Below are positions 51,075 through 59,198 of a DNA stretch of 64,000 nucleotides, piece after piece; positions within the stretch are counted from its first letter, which is position 1; every line of letters starts with the position of its first letter. The stretch spans positions 682,001 through 746,000 of the forward strand of contig NZ_JYNO01000001.1 in assembly GCF_000934745.1 (NCBI RefSeq), given 5' to 3'. Below the pieces are notes generated by a model. It had not been told where the DNA came from, made no database searches, and was given only the letters and a program-made list of their open reading frames with translations. A program made the translations under genes and the position numbers. Origin of the DNA: Desulfonatronum thioautotrophicum (GTDB lineage Bacteria > Desulfobacterota > Desulfovibrionia > Desulfovibrionales > Desulfonatronaceae).

Positions 51075-52742
51075 ATGCGCAGCGACACCATGACCAAGGG
51101 CCTGGAAAAAGCCCCGCACCGTTCCCTTCTGCACGCCCTGGGCATGACCAGGGATGAAATGCGTCGGCCGCTGATCGGCGTGGTCAATTCGGCCAACGAG
51201 GTGGTGCCGGGCCACATCCATCTGCATACCATCTCCCAGGCGGTCAAGGACGGTATCCGTTCCGCCGGGGGCACGCCCATGGAATTCCCGGTGATCGGGA
51301 TCTGTGACGGACTGGCCATGAACCATCCGGGCATGCACTACAGCCTGCCCAGCCGGGAGATCATCGCCGACTCCATCGAGGCCATGGCCATGGGCCACCC
51401 TTTCGACGCCCTGGTCTGCGTTCCCAACTGCGACAAGGTGGTTCCGGCCATGCTCATGGCCATGCTCCGGCTAAACATCCCGTCCATCCTGGTCAGCGGC
51501 GGGCCGATGCTGGCCGGAGCCTGGCAGGGCAAGCCCGTGGATCTGATCTCGGTTTTCGAAGGGGTGGGCAAGGTGCGCAAAGGCCAGATGCGCCAGGACG
51601 AACTGGACGAACTGGAGGCCTGCGCCTGTCCGGGCTGTGGCTCCTGTTCCGGGATGTTCACGGCTAATTCCATGAACTGTCTGTCCGAGGCTATCGGCCT
51701 GGCCCTGCCCGGCAACGGAACCATCCCGGCGGTGACCGCGGCCCGGATCCGGCTGGCCAAGCAGGCCGGAGCCCAGGTCATGGAGCTGCTGGCCAAAAAC
51801 CTCCGGCCCCGGGATATCGTCACCCCGGCCGCGGTGCGCAATGCTGTGACCGCGGACATGGCCCTGGGCTGTTCCACCAACACCGTGCTGCACCTGCCGG
51901 CGATCTTTGCCGAGGCGGACCTGGATCTGAACCTGGGTATATTTGATGAGCTGAGCCGGAGTACGCCGAATCTATGCCGGCTCTCCCCGGCGGGCAGCCA
52001 CCACATGGAGGACCTGCACCGGGCCGGGGGCATCCCGGCGGTCCTGGCCGAGCTGGCCAAGGCCGATCTGCTGGACCTGTCCGTGCAGACCGTTACCGGC
52101 GCAACTCTTGGAGACAATCTGCAATCGCAGGGAGCTACAGTACGGGACGATCAGGTTATCCGGCCCATCAGCGCGCCCTACAGCCCGGAGGGCGGGATCG
52201 CCATTCTCAAAGGCTCCCTGGCCCCGGACGGCGCGGTGGTCAAACAGTCCGCCGTGGCCCAGGAAATGCTGGTGCGAACCTCCACAGCCCGGGTCTTTGA
52301 AGGCGAGGAAGAGGCCGTGGCCGCCATCTTGGACGGCAAAATCAACCCCGGCGACGCCCTGATCATCCGCAACGAAGGCCCCAAGGGCGGCCCCGGAATG
52401 CGGGAGATGCTCACCCCCACCTCGGCCATTGCCGGGATGGGACTGGACAAGGATGTGGCCCTGATCACCGACGGCCGGTTCAGCGGCGGCACCCGCGGCG
52501 CGGCCATCGGCCACGCATCCCCGGAAGCCGTGGAAGGCGGGCCCATCGGATTGGTCCGGGAAGGCGACCAGATCGAAATCGACATTCCCGGCCGGAAGCT
52601 GAACCTGCTGGTCAGCGAGCAGGAACTCGCCACCCGGCGCGAATCCTGGCAACCCCGCCAACGCGAAATCACCTCCCCTTTTCTGCGCCGCTACGCTCGC
52701 TTGGCCGCGTCAGCGGCCCAGGGTGCGGTGTTTGCCAGGTAG
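51075..52742 (+). CDS. ilvD: Dihydroxy-acid dehydratase
   Basis: 555 residues from the ATG at 51075, with AAGGAG at 51065-51070. Typical IlvD segments are [49 protein letters not shown] (cluster Cys), [26 protein letters not shown] (cluster Cys), SCSTNT-like [29 protein letters not shown] and [20 protein letters not shown]. It catalyses the third step of isoleucine and valine synthesis, using an oxygen-sensitive Fe-S cluster. No other ilv genes are adjacent. Confidence 0.97.
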   Translation: MRSDTMTKGLEKAPHRSLLHALGMTRDEMRRPLIGVVNSANEVVPGHIHLHTISQAVKDGIRSAGGTPMEFPVIGICDGLAMNHPGMHYSLPSREIIADSIEAMAMGHPFDALVCVPNCDKVVPAMLMAMLRLNIPSILVSGGPMLAGAWQGKPVDLISVFEGVGKVRKGQMRQDELDELEACACPGCGSCSGMFTANSMNCLSEAIGLALPGNGTIPAVTAARIRLAKQAGAQVMELLAKNLRPRDIVTPAAVRNAVTADMALGCSTNTVLHLPAIFAEADLDLNLGIFDELSRSTPNLCRLSPAGSHHMEDLHRAGGIPAVLAELAKADLLDLSVQTVTGATLGDNLQSQGATVRDDQVIRPISAPYSPEGGIAILKGSLAPDGAVVKQSAVAQEMLVRTSTARVFEGEEEAVAAILDGKINPGDALIIRNEGPKGGPGMREMLTPTSAIAGMGLDKDVALITDGRFSGGTRGAAIGHASPEAVEGGPIGLVREGDQIEIDIPGRKLNLLVSEQELATRRESWQPRQREITSPFLRRYARLAASAAQGAVFAR

Positions 52743-53023
52743 GGTGGCAAGGGCGGCAGGTCGGGATAGGCGTTGATGTTTTTTTGTGAGATCAGCTTTA
52801 TGCCTTTACACGAGATGCGATTCGTGGGTGCCGCATAAAGCTGACCTCAGTTACGGGCATAATGCGAACTTCGGTGGAGAGAATGTATTGGTGCTTTCAT
52901 CTCAGTATTCTGAAATAAAATGAAAAATTTTATTTCTGTGGTTGGGGCATGCTTGCCAAAGTTCGAGATGGAATGACCATGATTTTATGAGTCGGTTTTT
53001 CGTGAATTCCGGGTAATAACTCT
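52743..53023. other. Intergenic region with a structured inverted repeat
   Basis: GAGATCAGCTTTATG (52788-52802) is inverted at 52834-52848 with one mismatch, and an inner CACGA/TCGTG pair sits in the loop. No T-run follows closely. It lies between ilvD and the first gene cassette, the place where an integron attachment site would stand, but it does not match a recognised attI. No gene was found. Confidence 0.4.
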
Positions 53024-53813
53024 GTTAGCCCTTGAAAAGCAGGAGAGTCGCGCCGTGAGCCGAATCTACATTCCAACTTCAAGTGCGGAGCAATGGGCGC
53101 AGTTTCTCGCCGAGCCGACCAAACATTGGCGTCAGGGTTATTCCGCCCGCACCCTCGCATACTCGTGGCAAGAGGCTGGCGGCTTCCCTTCCGAGGTCGG
53201 TTCTGTTCTCGCGGCTGCTTTCCCGTCGGCAGAGCTTCTGCTGGCCTTACCTGAATACAAGGTTCCGTTGCCCGGTGGTTCTCGCGCATCACAAAACGAC
53301 ATTTGGGTTCTTGCCCGTTCCGGGGGACAGCTCATTTCCATCGCCGTAGAGGGCAAGGTTTCAGAGCCATTCGGCCCCACAGTTCAAGAGTGGCAAGCAG
53401 AGTCCAGCCCCGGCAAGGTGGAGCGGCTTTCATACCTTCTTTCGTTACTGGGTCTGTCCGCAGTCCCAGACACCACGCGCTATCAACTTCTGCATCGCAC
53501 GGCATCAGCCATAATCGAAGCCCAGCGCTTCAACGCGGCCCATGCGGTCATGCTGGTTCACTCGTTCAGCCAATCCAGCGAGTGGTTTCAAGACTACGCG
53601 GCATTTGCCTCGCTCATGGGCGGCAGTGCTACAGAAAACAGCATTGTTTCTGTTGGCCTTTGTTCCGGCGTTTCACTTCATCTGGTATGGGTGCGCGGCA
53701 ATGCTCACTACCTTTCCAAGTAGCGTGCCATCAAGGGCTAACAAACGGTTCCAGCCGACCGTTTTGCCTCCGCTTCGCTACAGCAAAACGGCGGCTGAAC
53801 CTGGGCGTTAGGC
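53024..53813 (+). mobile_element. Integron-type gene cassette 1 with attC site
   Basis: The cassette starts at GTTAGCC (53024-53030) and its attC is 53736-53813: R'' GGCTAAC at 53736-53742 is the exact complement of that start, as expected for an inserted cassette. The L'' arm GGTTCCAGCCGACCGTTTTGC pairs with GCAAAACGGCGGCTGAACC. Two bases (C and A) are left unpaired on one side, the extrahelical bases typical of attC. R' is GTTAGGC (53807-53813). It carries one gene (DUF6946). Confidence 0.82.
53055..53723 (+). CDS. DUF6946-like cassette protein
   Basis: 222 residues from the GTG at 53055 with AGGAGA eight bases upstream. Soluble, with WAQFLAEPTKHWRQGYSARTLAYSWQEAGGFPSEV, IAVEGKVSEPFGPTVQEW, the acidic-lysine pattern VEGKVSE that recalls nuclease-like folds, and AHAVMLVHSFSQSSEWFQDYAAFASLMG. 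The family is common in integron cassettes and has no proven function. The gene is the cargo of cassette 1; 11 bp separate its stop from the attC. Confidence 0.72.
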   Translation: MSRIYIPTSSAEQWAQFLAEPTKHWRQGYSARTLAYSWQEAGGFPSEVGSVLAAAFPSAELLLALPEYKVPLPGGSRASQNDIWVLARSGGQLISIAVEGKVSEPFGPTVQEWQAESSPGKVERLSYLLSLLGLSAVPDTTRYQLLHRTASAIIEAQRFNAAHAVMLVHSFSQSSEWFQDYAAFASLMGGSATENSIVSVGLCSGVSLHLVWVRGNAHYLSK

Positions 53814-53847
53814 AACCCGATTCGCGCTTTTTCTGAAGGAGAAACAC

Positions 53848-54054
53848 ATGGAACTTTCAGCGGTTTTAACCCCAGCTCCGGAAGGGGGCTATGTGGCTTT
53901 CAATCCCGAGACAGGGACGACTACGCAAGGTGAAACTGTCGAAGAAGCATTGCTGAATTTACGTGAGGCAACAGAACTCTACTTGGAAGAATTTCCTCTT
54001 TCGATTGTCGGACGCCCCCTGCTGACATCATTCCAAATACCAGAGCATGTCTAA
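53848..54054 (+). CDS. hicB: HicB-family antitoxin
   Basis: 68 residues with AAGGAG before the ATG. The HicB partial RNase H-like fold is visible: AVLTPAPEGGYVAFNPETGTTTQGETVEEALLNLREATELYLEEF. It is short and lacks the extra C-terminal DNA-binding domain of some HicB proteins. It should neutralise the HicA toxin, whose gene overlaps its stop by eight bases. Order is hicB-hicA. Confidence 0.85.
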   Translation: MELSAVLTPAPEGGYVAFNPETGTTTQGETVEEALLNLREATELYLEEFPLSIVGRPLLTSFQIPEHV

Positions 54055-54268
54055 GTTGCCGGTCGTGTCAGGCGCTGAGATATTCAGTGCCTTGGAACAC
54101 TTGGGTTTTGTGGTCACTCGCCAGCGCGGAAGTCACATAATGATGCGCCGTGATTCTTATGGCTGTGTTGTACCCAAGCATCGTGAAGTGAAAATCGGAA
54201 CATTGGTTGGTCTTCTCAAGCAAGCCGGCATTTCACCCGTAGAATTTGTCAAGGCGCTGAATGCCTGA
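54047..54268 (+). CDS. hicA: HicA-family mRNA interferase toxin
   Basis: 73 residues. HicA double-stranded-RNA-binding-like fold: VSGAEIFSALEHLGFVVTRQRGSHIMMRRD, with the catalytic histidine in GSHIMM, then VPKHREVKIGTLVGLLKQAGISPVEFVKAL. It cleaves mRNA when free of HicB. The last codons overlap the first unit of the 19-bp tandem repeat. Confidence 0.88.
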   Translation: MSKLPVVSGAEIFSALEHLGFVVTRQRGSHIMMRRDSYGCVVPKHREVKIGTLVGLLKQAGISPVEFVKALNA

Positions 54269-54326
54269 CAAGGCGCTGAATGCCTGACAAGGCGCTGAAT
54301 GCCTGACAAGGCGCTGAATGCCTGAC
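54251..54326 (+). repeat. 19-bp tandem repeat, four units, covering the attC R'' box
   Basis: AAGGCGCTGAATGCCTGAC is repeated four times without change (54251-54269, 54270-54288, 54289-54307, 54308-54326), and the next AAGGCGCTG begins the attC arm. Each unit contains one copy of the R''-like GCCTGAC. Confidence 0.92.
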
Positions 54327-54411
54327 AAGGCGCTGCACCGGACGGCAATTTCGCTACGCTTCATTGCCGCCAGTGAGATTGGTCGTTCACCTCGCAAGGA
54401 CATATAGAGCT

Positions 54412-55167
54412 ATGGCCGATGATTACAAACTCCTGATCGACCTACATAAACAAGGCTATCGTCAGGGACCGGGCGGGGATGTCGAGACGGAACAGGCGCT
54501 CAACCTGGCCATGATCGATCGGGTTGCACCGCTGAAGATCGCGGATATTGGGTGTGGTACCGGGGCATCCGCCCTTCTGCTTGCCCGGCTCTTGAATGCC
54601 CAAGTCACGGCCGTGGACTTCCTTCAGGAATTCCTGGACGTGCTGAATGAACGAGCCGAAAGCGCTGGGATTGCAGATCGCATCTCGACGCTTGCATGCT
54701 CCATGGACAACCTGCCATTCGCCACCGAAGAGTTGGACGTCATTTGGTCCGAGGGAGCCATCTACAACATCGGATTCGAAAAGGGTGTAGCTGATTGGCG
54801 GCGTTTCCTGAAGGCGGGTGGCCTGCTGGTTGTCTCCGAGATCACATGGCTCACGGACTCTCGACCAGCGGAGCTTCAGAAACACTGGGACAACGAGTAT
54901 CCCGAAATCAATGTAGCTTCGGCGAAGGTCCGGGTTCTGGAGAAACACGGTTTTTCGCCAGTAGGGTGCTTTGTGTTACCAGAACATTGCTGGCTGGACC
55001 AGTATTACCGACCCATGCAGGCAAGATTCGAAGATTTCCTAAAGCGGAATGGGAACAGTGAAGAAGCTCGCGCAGTCGTGACGGCAGAACAACAGGAAAT
55101 CGACCTCTACGAGACATACAAAGCCCATATCAGCTATGGAGTGTATATCGCGAAAAAAACGGACTGA
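54412..55167 (+). CDS. Class I SAM-dependent methyltransferase
   Basis: 251 residues from the ATG at 54412. Motif I is IADIGCGTGASALLLARLL, followed by VTAVDFLQEFLDVLNERA (acidic loop), STLACSMDNLPFATEELDVIWSEGAIYNIGFEKGVADWRRFLKAGGLLVVSEI and a C-terminal helical part. The substrate is unknown. It follows cassette 2 and may be a cassette gene itself, but no matching attC was found after it. The start was chosen because the longer frame to 54364 lies inside the attC. Confidence 0.85.
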   Translation: MADDYKLLIDLHKQGYRQGPGGDVETEQALNLAMIDRVAPLKIADIGCGTGASALLLARLLNAQVTAVDFLQEFLDVLNERAESAGIADRISTLACSMDNLPFATEELDVIWSEGAIYNIGFEKGVADWRRFLKAGGLLVVSEITWLTDSRPAELQKHWDNEYPEINVASAKVRVLEKHGFSPVGCFVLPEHCWLDQYYRPMQARFEDFLKRNGNSEEARAVVTAEQQEIDLYETYKAHISYGVYIAKKTD

Positions 55168-55454
55168 AGCGCGAACAAGGCCAGCCCTGGATCGTTACGC
55201 AAAAAATGGATGATATGCCCGGGCTCAAGCGTAAGGCCATGCGAGTGGTCCATTTCAAAAGGACGGGATCGGGTTGAAACTTTGCGGGAACAGGTCGGTG
55301 GCAAAGGCTATGCCTGCAGTTTCGAAGGCTTGATCGGTTGCATCGTGGCAATGGTGTCCATCGATGCCGCCTCCCAATGGTCAAAAACCAAGTATAGCAG
55401 CCTGATGCGATCTGGGGCGGTGATGACGACCATCAACAGAATTAAGATGCCGAA
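55168..55454. other. Gene-free stretch
   Basis: 287 bp between the methyltransferase and the restriction relic. An 82-codon frame at 55210-55458 has no coding-like features and no ribosome-binding site. Nothing else was recognised. Confidence 0.45.
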
Positions 55455-55780
55455 ATGACCATGGCCACACCCGAAAGCAAATTCGAAGAGGCCCTGATCG
55501 GCAGGCTTACCGATCTCAAATACACCCACCGTCCCGACATCCGCGACCGTGCGGCCCTTGAAGACAACTTCCGCGGCCACTTCCAGTCCCTCAACCGCGT
55601 CCAGCTCACCGACGGCGAATTCAAGCGCCTCCTTGACCAGATCGTCACTTCCGACGTCGCTGCCAGCCTCTCCAACTTTGACACATTGATTACCGCGCAG
55701 GTGGGGGAAAATACGAATCCCTCAAGCAGCACAAACACGGCCTGATGCAGCAGGTTTTTTCCACGTCGGAGGAATGGTAG
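55455..55780 (+). pseudogene. Type I restriction-modification relic: hsdR start fused to hsdS end
   Basis: The first ~68 codons match the N terminus of HsdR (PESKFEEALIGRLTDLKY, RPDIRDRAALEDNFRGHFQSLNRVQLTDGEFKRLLDQIVT). The following segment switches to the typical C terminus of the specificity subunit HsdS: SNFDTLITAQ, then, after a frameshift in the GGGGGAAAA run near 55703-55711, KYESLKQHKHGLMQQVF and stop at 55778-55780. A deletion joining hsdR to hsdS would remove the rest of hsdR, hsdM and most of hsdS. The unshifted frame ends at 55745. Not expected to be functional. Confidence 0.75.
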
Positions 55781-55814
55781 GCTAATGGGCCATTTTGACT
55801 TTTTGAATGATCAT

Positions 55815-56460
55815 TTAGGCCGCCCCTACAGGGCTCTTTTTGTATTTCAATTGATTTCCCAGGGGCGTTGCCCCTGGCTATATAGATTCCGCCCCGTTGG
55901 GGCTGAATCGTGAGGGCGGAAAAACCTATATAGATTGCGCCTTCTTGGGGTTGAATAGATAAATGGCGAAAGATAACATCATCGCCCTGAATGGGCGGCA
56001 TAAAACAAACAGAACCGTTTACCCATGCCCTTTGGGCCGAAGACAATACCCACGCATGATCAGCCCCAAAGGGGCGACATCCATACAGCCAGGGGCAACG
56101 CCCCTGGATAAATTTGAAGTGAGGGCATAAATCAAGCAGAACCGGTTACCTATGCCCCTGGGGGCCGAAGACAATGCCCGCGCAAAATCAGCCCCAAAGG
56201 GGCGTCATCTATACAGCCATGGGCAACGCCCCTGGACTGAAGGGGCGACACAAAGCAAACAGAACCGGTTACCCACGCCCCTTGGGCCGAAGGCAATGCC
56301 CACGCAAGATTAGCCCCAAAGGGGCGACATATACCAAACAGAGCCAGTTACCTATGCCCCTTGGGCCGAAGACAATGCCTACTCAAGATCAGCCCCAAGG
56401 GGGCGTCATCCATACAGCCAGGGGCAACGCCCCTGGATCTGAAGGGGCGGCATTAATAGA
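55815..56460. repeat. REP array upstream of the Y1 transposase
   Basis: Several palindromic modules: CCCAGGGGCGTTGCCCCTGG near 55858-55877, CGCCCCGTTGGGGCTGAA near 55890, and then about four direct repeats between 56000 and 56460. Each repeat contains AACAGAACCGGTTACC, TTGGGCCGAAGACAATGCC, CAGCCCCAAAGGGGCG and usually CAGGGGCAACGCCCCTGG. The CCCCAAAGGGG cores are at about 56064, 56192, 56314 and 56393, giving units of roughly 128, 122 and 79 bp. No gene lies in this 696-bp stretch. Confidence 0.85.
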
Positions 56461-56476
56461 ATAAAAACCAATACCT

Positions 56477-56929
56477 GTGCCACAATCACTATCCAATATT
56501 CTGCTCCATTTCGTATTCAGCACCAAGAACCGGGAGCCGCTGATCCCCCCCGAACTGGAACCCGAACTCTACGCCTACATCGCAGCTATCCACAAAAACA
56601 TGGCCTGCCCGTTGCTGAAAATCGGCGGGACGGAAAACCATCTGCATATTCTTTGCCTGTTGGAACGCGTTGTTACGGTGAGTAAACTACTGGAAGAAGT
56701 GAAAAAGAGTTCCTCGAAATGGATCAAAAACAAAGATGATCGCCTGGCGGGTTTTGCCTGGCAGGTCGGGTATGGTGCGTTTTCCATTGGCATGTCGAAT
56801 ATGGAGGCGTTGGAACAATACATCATGCGGCAAAAGACGCACCATCAACAGGTAAGTTTTGAAGATGAGTATCGCGCGTTGTTGAAAAAATACCGCGTCG
56901 AATGGGACGAGAAATATGTCTGGGATTGA
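56477..56929 (+). CDS. REP-associated/IS200-like Y1 transposase (TnpA-REP type)
   Basis: 150 residues from a GTG at 56477. The Y1 transposase fold is clear: LLHFVFSTKNREPLI at the N terminus, the HUH metal motif in GTENHLHILCLL, KLLEEVKKSSSKWIK, and the catalytic tyrosine in FAWQVGYGAFSIG. MRQKTHHQQVSFEDEYRALLKKYRVEWDEKYVWD closes it. Such enzymes cut single-stranded DNA at hairpins. Its setting within REP palindromes on both sides indicates a domesticated or REP-mobilising transposase rather than a simple insertion sequence. Confidence 0.88.
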   Translation: MPQSLSNILLHFVFSTKNREPLIPPELEPELYAYIAAIHKNMACPLLKIGGTENHLHILCLLERVVTVSKLLEEVKKSSSKWIKNKDDRLAGFAWQVGYGAFSIGMSNMEALEQYIMRQKTHHQQVSFEDEYRALLKKYRVEWDEKYVWD

Positions 56930-56934
56930 TGCGT

Positions 56935-57010
56935 ATGCCGCCCTTTCAGGGCTGGATAAATTTTTTACCCAAGCTATATGGATTTCGCCCCGTTGGGGCT
57001 GAATGATGAG
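56935..57010. repeat. REP modules downstream of the Y1 transposase
   Basis: CCGCCCTTTCAGGGCTGG (56940-56957), then GCTATATGGATTTCGCCCCG..GGGGCTGAATGATGAG (56971-57009). The latter is nearly the same, in the same direction, as 55876-55914 upstream of the array. The transposase is therefore bracketed by REPs. Confidence 0.8.
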
Positions 57011-57092
57011 ACTAACGAGGTTCACAACGCCGGATTATTCTGCTTAATTTTTTTTGGACATCCGGATTGACCGTGACGGGTGCCGTTGTGCC

Positions 57093-57171
57093 GTAGGGGC
57101 GGACCTGTGTGTCTACACCTTACGGGTTGAGGCGATGCCTCGATTGGGCGCACACACAGGTGCGCCCCTAC
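57093..57171. repeat. Inverted-repeat element related to the one at 6811-6912
   Basis: GTAGGGGCGGACCTGTGTGT (57093-57112) and its inverse ending GGTGCGCCCCTAC (57171) differ at one position and enclose about 40 bp. The arms share GTAGGGGC..ACCTG with 6811-6912. The rest of 57011-57340 holds no supported gene. Confidence 0.65.
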
Positions 57172-57347
57172 AGGGGGACAACCAACCCTCATACACGGAT
57201 TTGTCAACAAATTCTGAACCATCCCAAAAAAGGTCTCTTCATTTTGGAACCGGGACGAACATCCATATCAACACGGCCCGGCAATTCCGTGTTCGTATTC
57301 CACCCTAGCATGCAATGGTGCGCGAACTCGCCTCAAGGAGGAGTGAA

Positions 57348-57731
57348 ATGACGAAGTCAACAGCCAGTTTGAAAACGGTAGTCGGCGATAAGGTCTATTC
57401 GGTATGGTTGGACATGCTGCGGGTATTGGTGCCCTCGGGAAGAACGCACCGTCTGGCGGTAGTCGTCGCCGGCATGCTCCAATATGCAACTGTATTGGCA
57501 GCAAATCATAAAGACGTAGATGAGGAGGAATCCGTAGCCTGGAATTTGGTTGTCGCAACGGAAACCCCGGATCCGGAAGAGGCCGAGGAATTTCTGATGC
57601 ATCTTGTCCAAAAGCTATTCCGGGACGCCCAGGTGAGTCCGGACAGAATAAGCTCCAAAGGTATTTCTTACAGTATCGCGGAAGATGCGATTCAGGAGTT
57701 TGTTGGTTGGGAGAATATGCCTTGGGAATGA
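57348..57731 (+). CDS. Small protein of unknown function
   Basis: 127 residues from the ATG at 57348, preceded by AAGGAGGAG. The protein is soluble with a mixed fold: LKTVVGDKVYSVWLDMLRVLVPSGRTHRLAVVVAGMLQYATVLAANH, an acidic centre, then EEAEEFLMHLVQKLFRDAQV. It is not recognised. It is transcribed towards the GNAT gene 71 bp downstream in the accessory region. Confidence 0.65.
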   Translation: MTKSTASLKTVVGDKVYSVWLDMLRVLVPSGRTHRLAVVVAGMLQYATVLAANHKDVDEEESVAWNLVVATETPDPEEAEEFLMHLVQKLFRDAQVSPDRISSKGISYSIAEDAIQEFVGWENMPWE

Positions 57732-57802
57732 AGTCGTCGGTTTTCTTTTCATCCAAGGTGGTCTCTCTGCACGTGCCAAGCTCGGTACGTGCCACTGATA
57801 CT

Positions 57803-58342
57803 ATGCACATACGACCTCTCACTCCTGATGACGCCCCATTTCTCTGGGAGGCTCTGTACCATGCTGTATTTGTGCCGCCCGGTGAGGAGGCGCCAGCGTA
57901 TGAAATTGTGACGCATCCGGAACTCAAGTGCTATGTTGCGGGTTGGATGAGGCACCCGGGCGACTTTGGATTTGTCGTGGAGGAAAATGGCGTGCGTATT
58001 GGAGCAGCATGGCTGCGGCGCTGGTCTGGCCGTGAGCGAGGCTTCGGGTTCGTTGATGAGGAAACACCAGAGCTATCAATGGCGCTTCTTCCTGAGTATC
58101 GCGGACGGGGTATAGGGACCAGGCTGCTACGTCACTTACTGTCCGCAGCCGAGGAGTTCTGCGACGCCGTGAGCTTGAGCGTATCGGAGATGAACCCGGC
58201 TCGGCGACTGTATGAGCGAGAGGGATTCATGGCTTTCAGGGCGCCGGAAGACGAGTCCATTACGATGATTAAGAGATTTACATCCGGAAATACAGCCCAA
58301 CAGTTATGGGGATTAAATTCGGAGCGCGGTTATGCAAGATGA
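57803..58342 (+). CDS. GNAT-family N-acetyltransferase
   Basis: 179 residues from the ATG at 57803 (MHIRPLTPDDAPFLWEAL is a normal GNAT start). Motif A is LSMALLPEYRGRGIGTRLLRHLLSAA (acetyl-CoA pyrophosphate loop R-G-x-G-I-G), followed by VSLSVSEMNPARRLYEREGFMAF. The acceptor is unknown. The C-terminal end overlaps the next small gene by 11 bp. Confidence 0.85.
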   Translation: MHIRPLTPDDAPFLWEALYHAVFVPPGEEAPAYEIVTHPELKCYVAGWMRHPGDFGFVVEENGVRIGAAWLRRWSGRERGFGFVDEETPELSMALLPEYRGRGIGTRLLRHLLSAAEEFCDAVSLSVSEMNPARRLYEREGFMAFRAPEDESITMIKRFTSGNTAQQLWGLNSERGYAR

Positions 58343-58586
58343 CATGTCGAACCTCACGAGGGAACAACAATCTATGCCTGATTTCGTCAAGCGTGCTTTG
58401 CTTGAGAGGGGGCTCATGGGGGCATACGATGGAAGACCACCGTACCAAAGAAATGACTATCTGCTCTGGATCAATAGCGCCAAACGGCAAGAAACCAAGG
58501 AAAAGCGTTTGGATCAAATGCTTGACGAACTTGAAGCCGGGGGTATCTATATGAACATGCGGCATCCGGCCTCAAGGAAGATATAG
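58332..58586 (+). CDS. YdeI/OmpD-associated-like small protein
   Basis: 84 residues. The pattern FVKRALLERGLMGAYDGRPPYQRNDYLLWINSAKRQETKEKRLDQMLDELEAGGIYMNM matches the C-terminal module of YdeI/OmpD-associated proteins, which also occurs alone. Its role is poorly defined (bacteriocin or peptide protection has been proposed for YdeI). The start is the ATG at 58332 inside the GNAT gene, or 58344 just after it. Confidence 0.68.
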   Translation: MQDDMSNLTREQQSMPDFVKRALLERGLMGAYDGRPPYQRNDYLLWINSAKRQETKEKRLDQMLDELEAGGIYMNMRHPASRKI

Positions 58587-58611
58587 CTGTGCGGCTTTGT
58601 CGGGATCATTC

Positions 58612-58667
58612 GTACAACAATGCAGTCGAGGGGCGCTCCCATCGAGGCTGACGGCTGAGCGTTATGC
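58612..58667 (+). other. Candidate attC-like site
   Basis: GTACAACAATGCAGTCGA at the left and GCTGAGCGTTATGCC at the right resemble the ends of an attC (RYYYAAC and GTTRRRY-like). The internal arms pair poorly, and no cassette start complementary to GTACAAC was found. The ATG of the next gene lies inside GTTATGC. Confidence 0.3.
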
Positions 58668-59110
58668 CTGAGAGATCGTCCTTGCTTCAGCCAGTGGTTC
58701 AGGAGGAAACAACCGGATGCGGAATCGTCGCGGTTGCCAACATCCTGGGGAAAACCTATTCAGAGATGAAGGTCGTGGCTGATGCCATGGGCATCCATGC
58801 TGTGGATGAAGCGCTGTGGTCAGATACAAAGTATGTTCGCCGCATGTTGTCCAGTGCGGGCGCGAAGACCTCCAGGGAAGAAATTCCTTTTGCATCCTGG
58901 GAGGCTTTGCCTGATCTGGCCTTATTGGCCATCAAGCACCACCAGGAAGAGGGCAGGAACTTCTGGCACTGGGTTGTGTTCATGCGCAGGGATGGGCACC
59001 CTTTCGTCCTGGATTCGGCCAGTTCCCTGCCGACAAATATCCGCAGGGATTTCGAGGCCATGCAGCCGAAATGGTATATTGAGGTGGACGGTGCGCAGCC
59101 ATTGGCGTGA
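58664..59110 (+). CDS. C39-like papain-fold cysteine peptidase
   Basis: 148 residues from the ATG at 58664. The catalytic layout of a C39-like peptidase is visible: Q13 and C19 in VVQEETTGCGIVAVANILGKTYSEM, His in NFWHWVVFMRR and Asp in PFVLDSAS. It lacks a signal peptide or ABC-transporter domains, so it is a free-standing cytoplasmic enzyme. Similar stand-alone proteins are of unknown function. Confidence in the fold is better than in a true protease activity. Confidence 0.68.
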   Translation: MPERSSLLQPVVQEETTGCGIVAVANILGKTYSEMKVVADAMGIHAVDEALWSDTKYVRRMLSSAGAKTSREEIPFASWEALPDLALLAIKHHQEEGRNFWHWVVFMRRDGHPFVLDSASSLPTNIRRDFEAMQPKWYIEVDGAQPLA

Positions 59111-59198
59111 GAGATCTTCAGTGAAATCCGCATCAAAAATATCAAAAAATACTGTGCCGGTAATGACGCGGCCGGAACGCAGAGAATAGGAGTCCTCC

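Larger units (their letters stand above)
53808..54391 (+). mobile_element. Integron-type gene cassette 2 (hicBA) with altered attC
   Basis: Starts at TTAGGC (53808). Its attC lies at the end: R'' GCCTGAC (54320-54326, one change from the expected GCCTAAC), then the arms CTGCACCGGACGGCAAT and ATTGCCGCCAGTGAG. These pair with two extrahelical bases and one mismatch around the loop TTCGCTACGCTTC. The R' position reads GTTCACC (54385-54391), which departs from the consensus, so the right boundary may be decayed. Confidence 0.7.

Noticed and set aside
54251-54326. The 19-bp tandem repeat as a CRISPR array
   Set aside because: The units are directly contiguous with no spacers.
55168-55245. A possible attC after the methyltransferase (GCGCGAACAAGG ... 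GTTACGC)
   Set aside because: Only about 30 bp long, with no arm pairing and no complementary cassette start.
55210-55458. An 82-codon frame before the restriction relic
   Set aside because: No Shine-Dalgarno sequence, atypical composition and no recognisable family.
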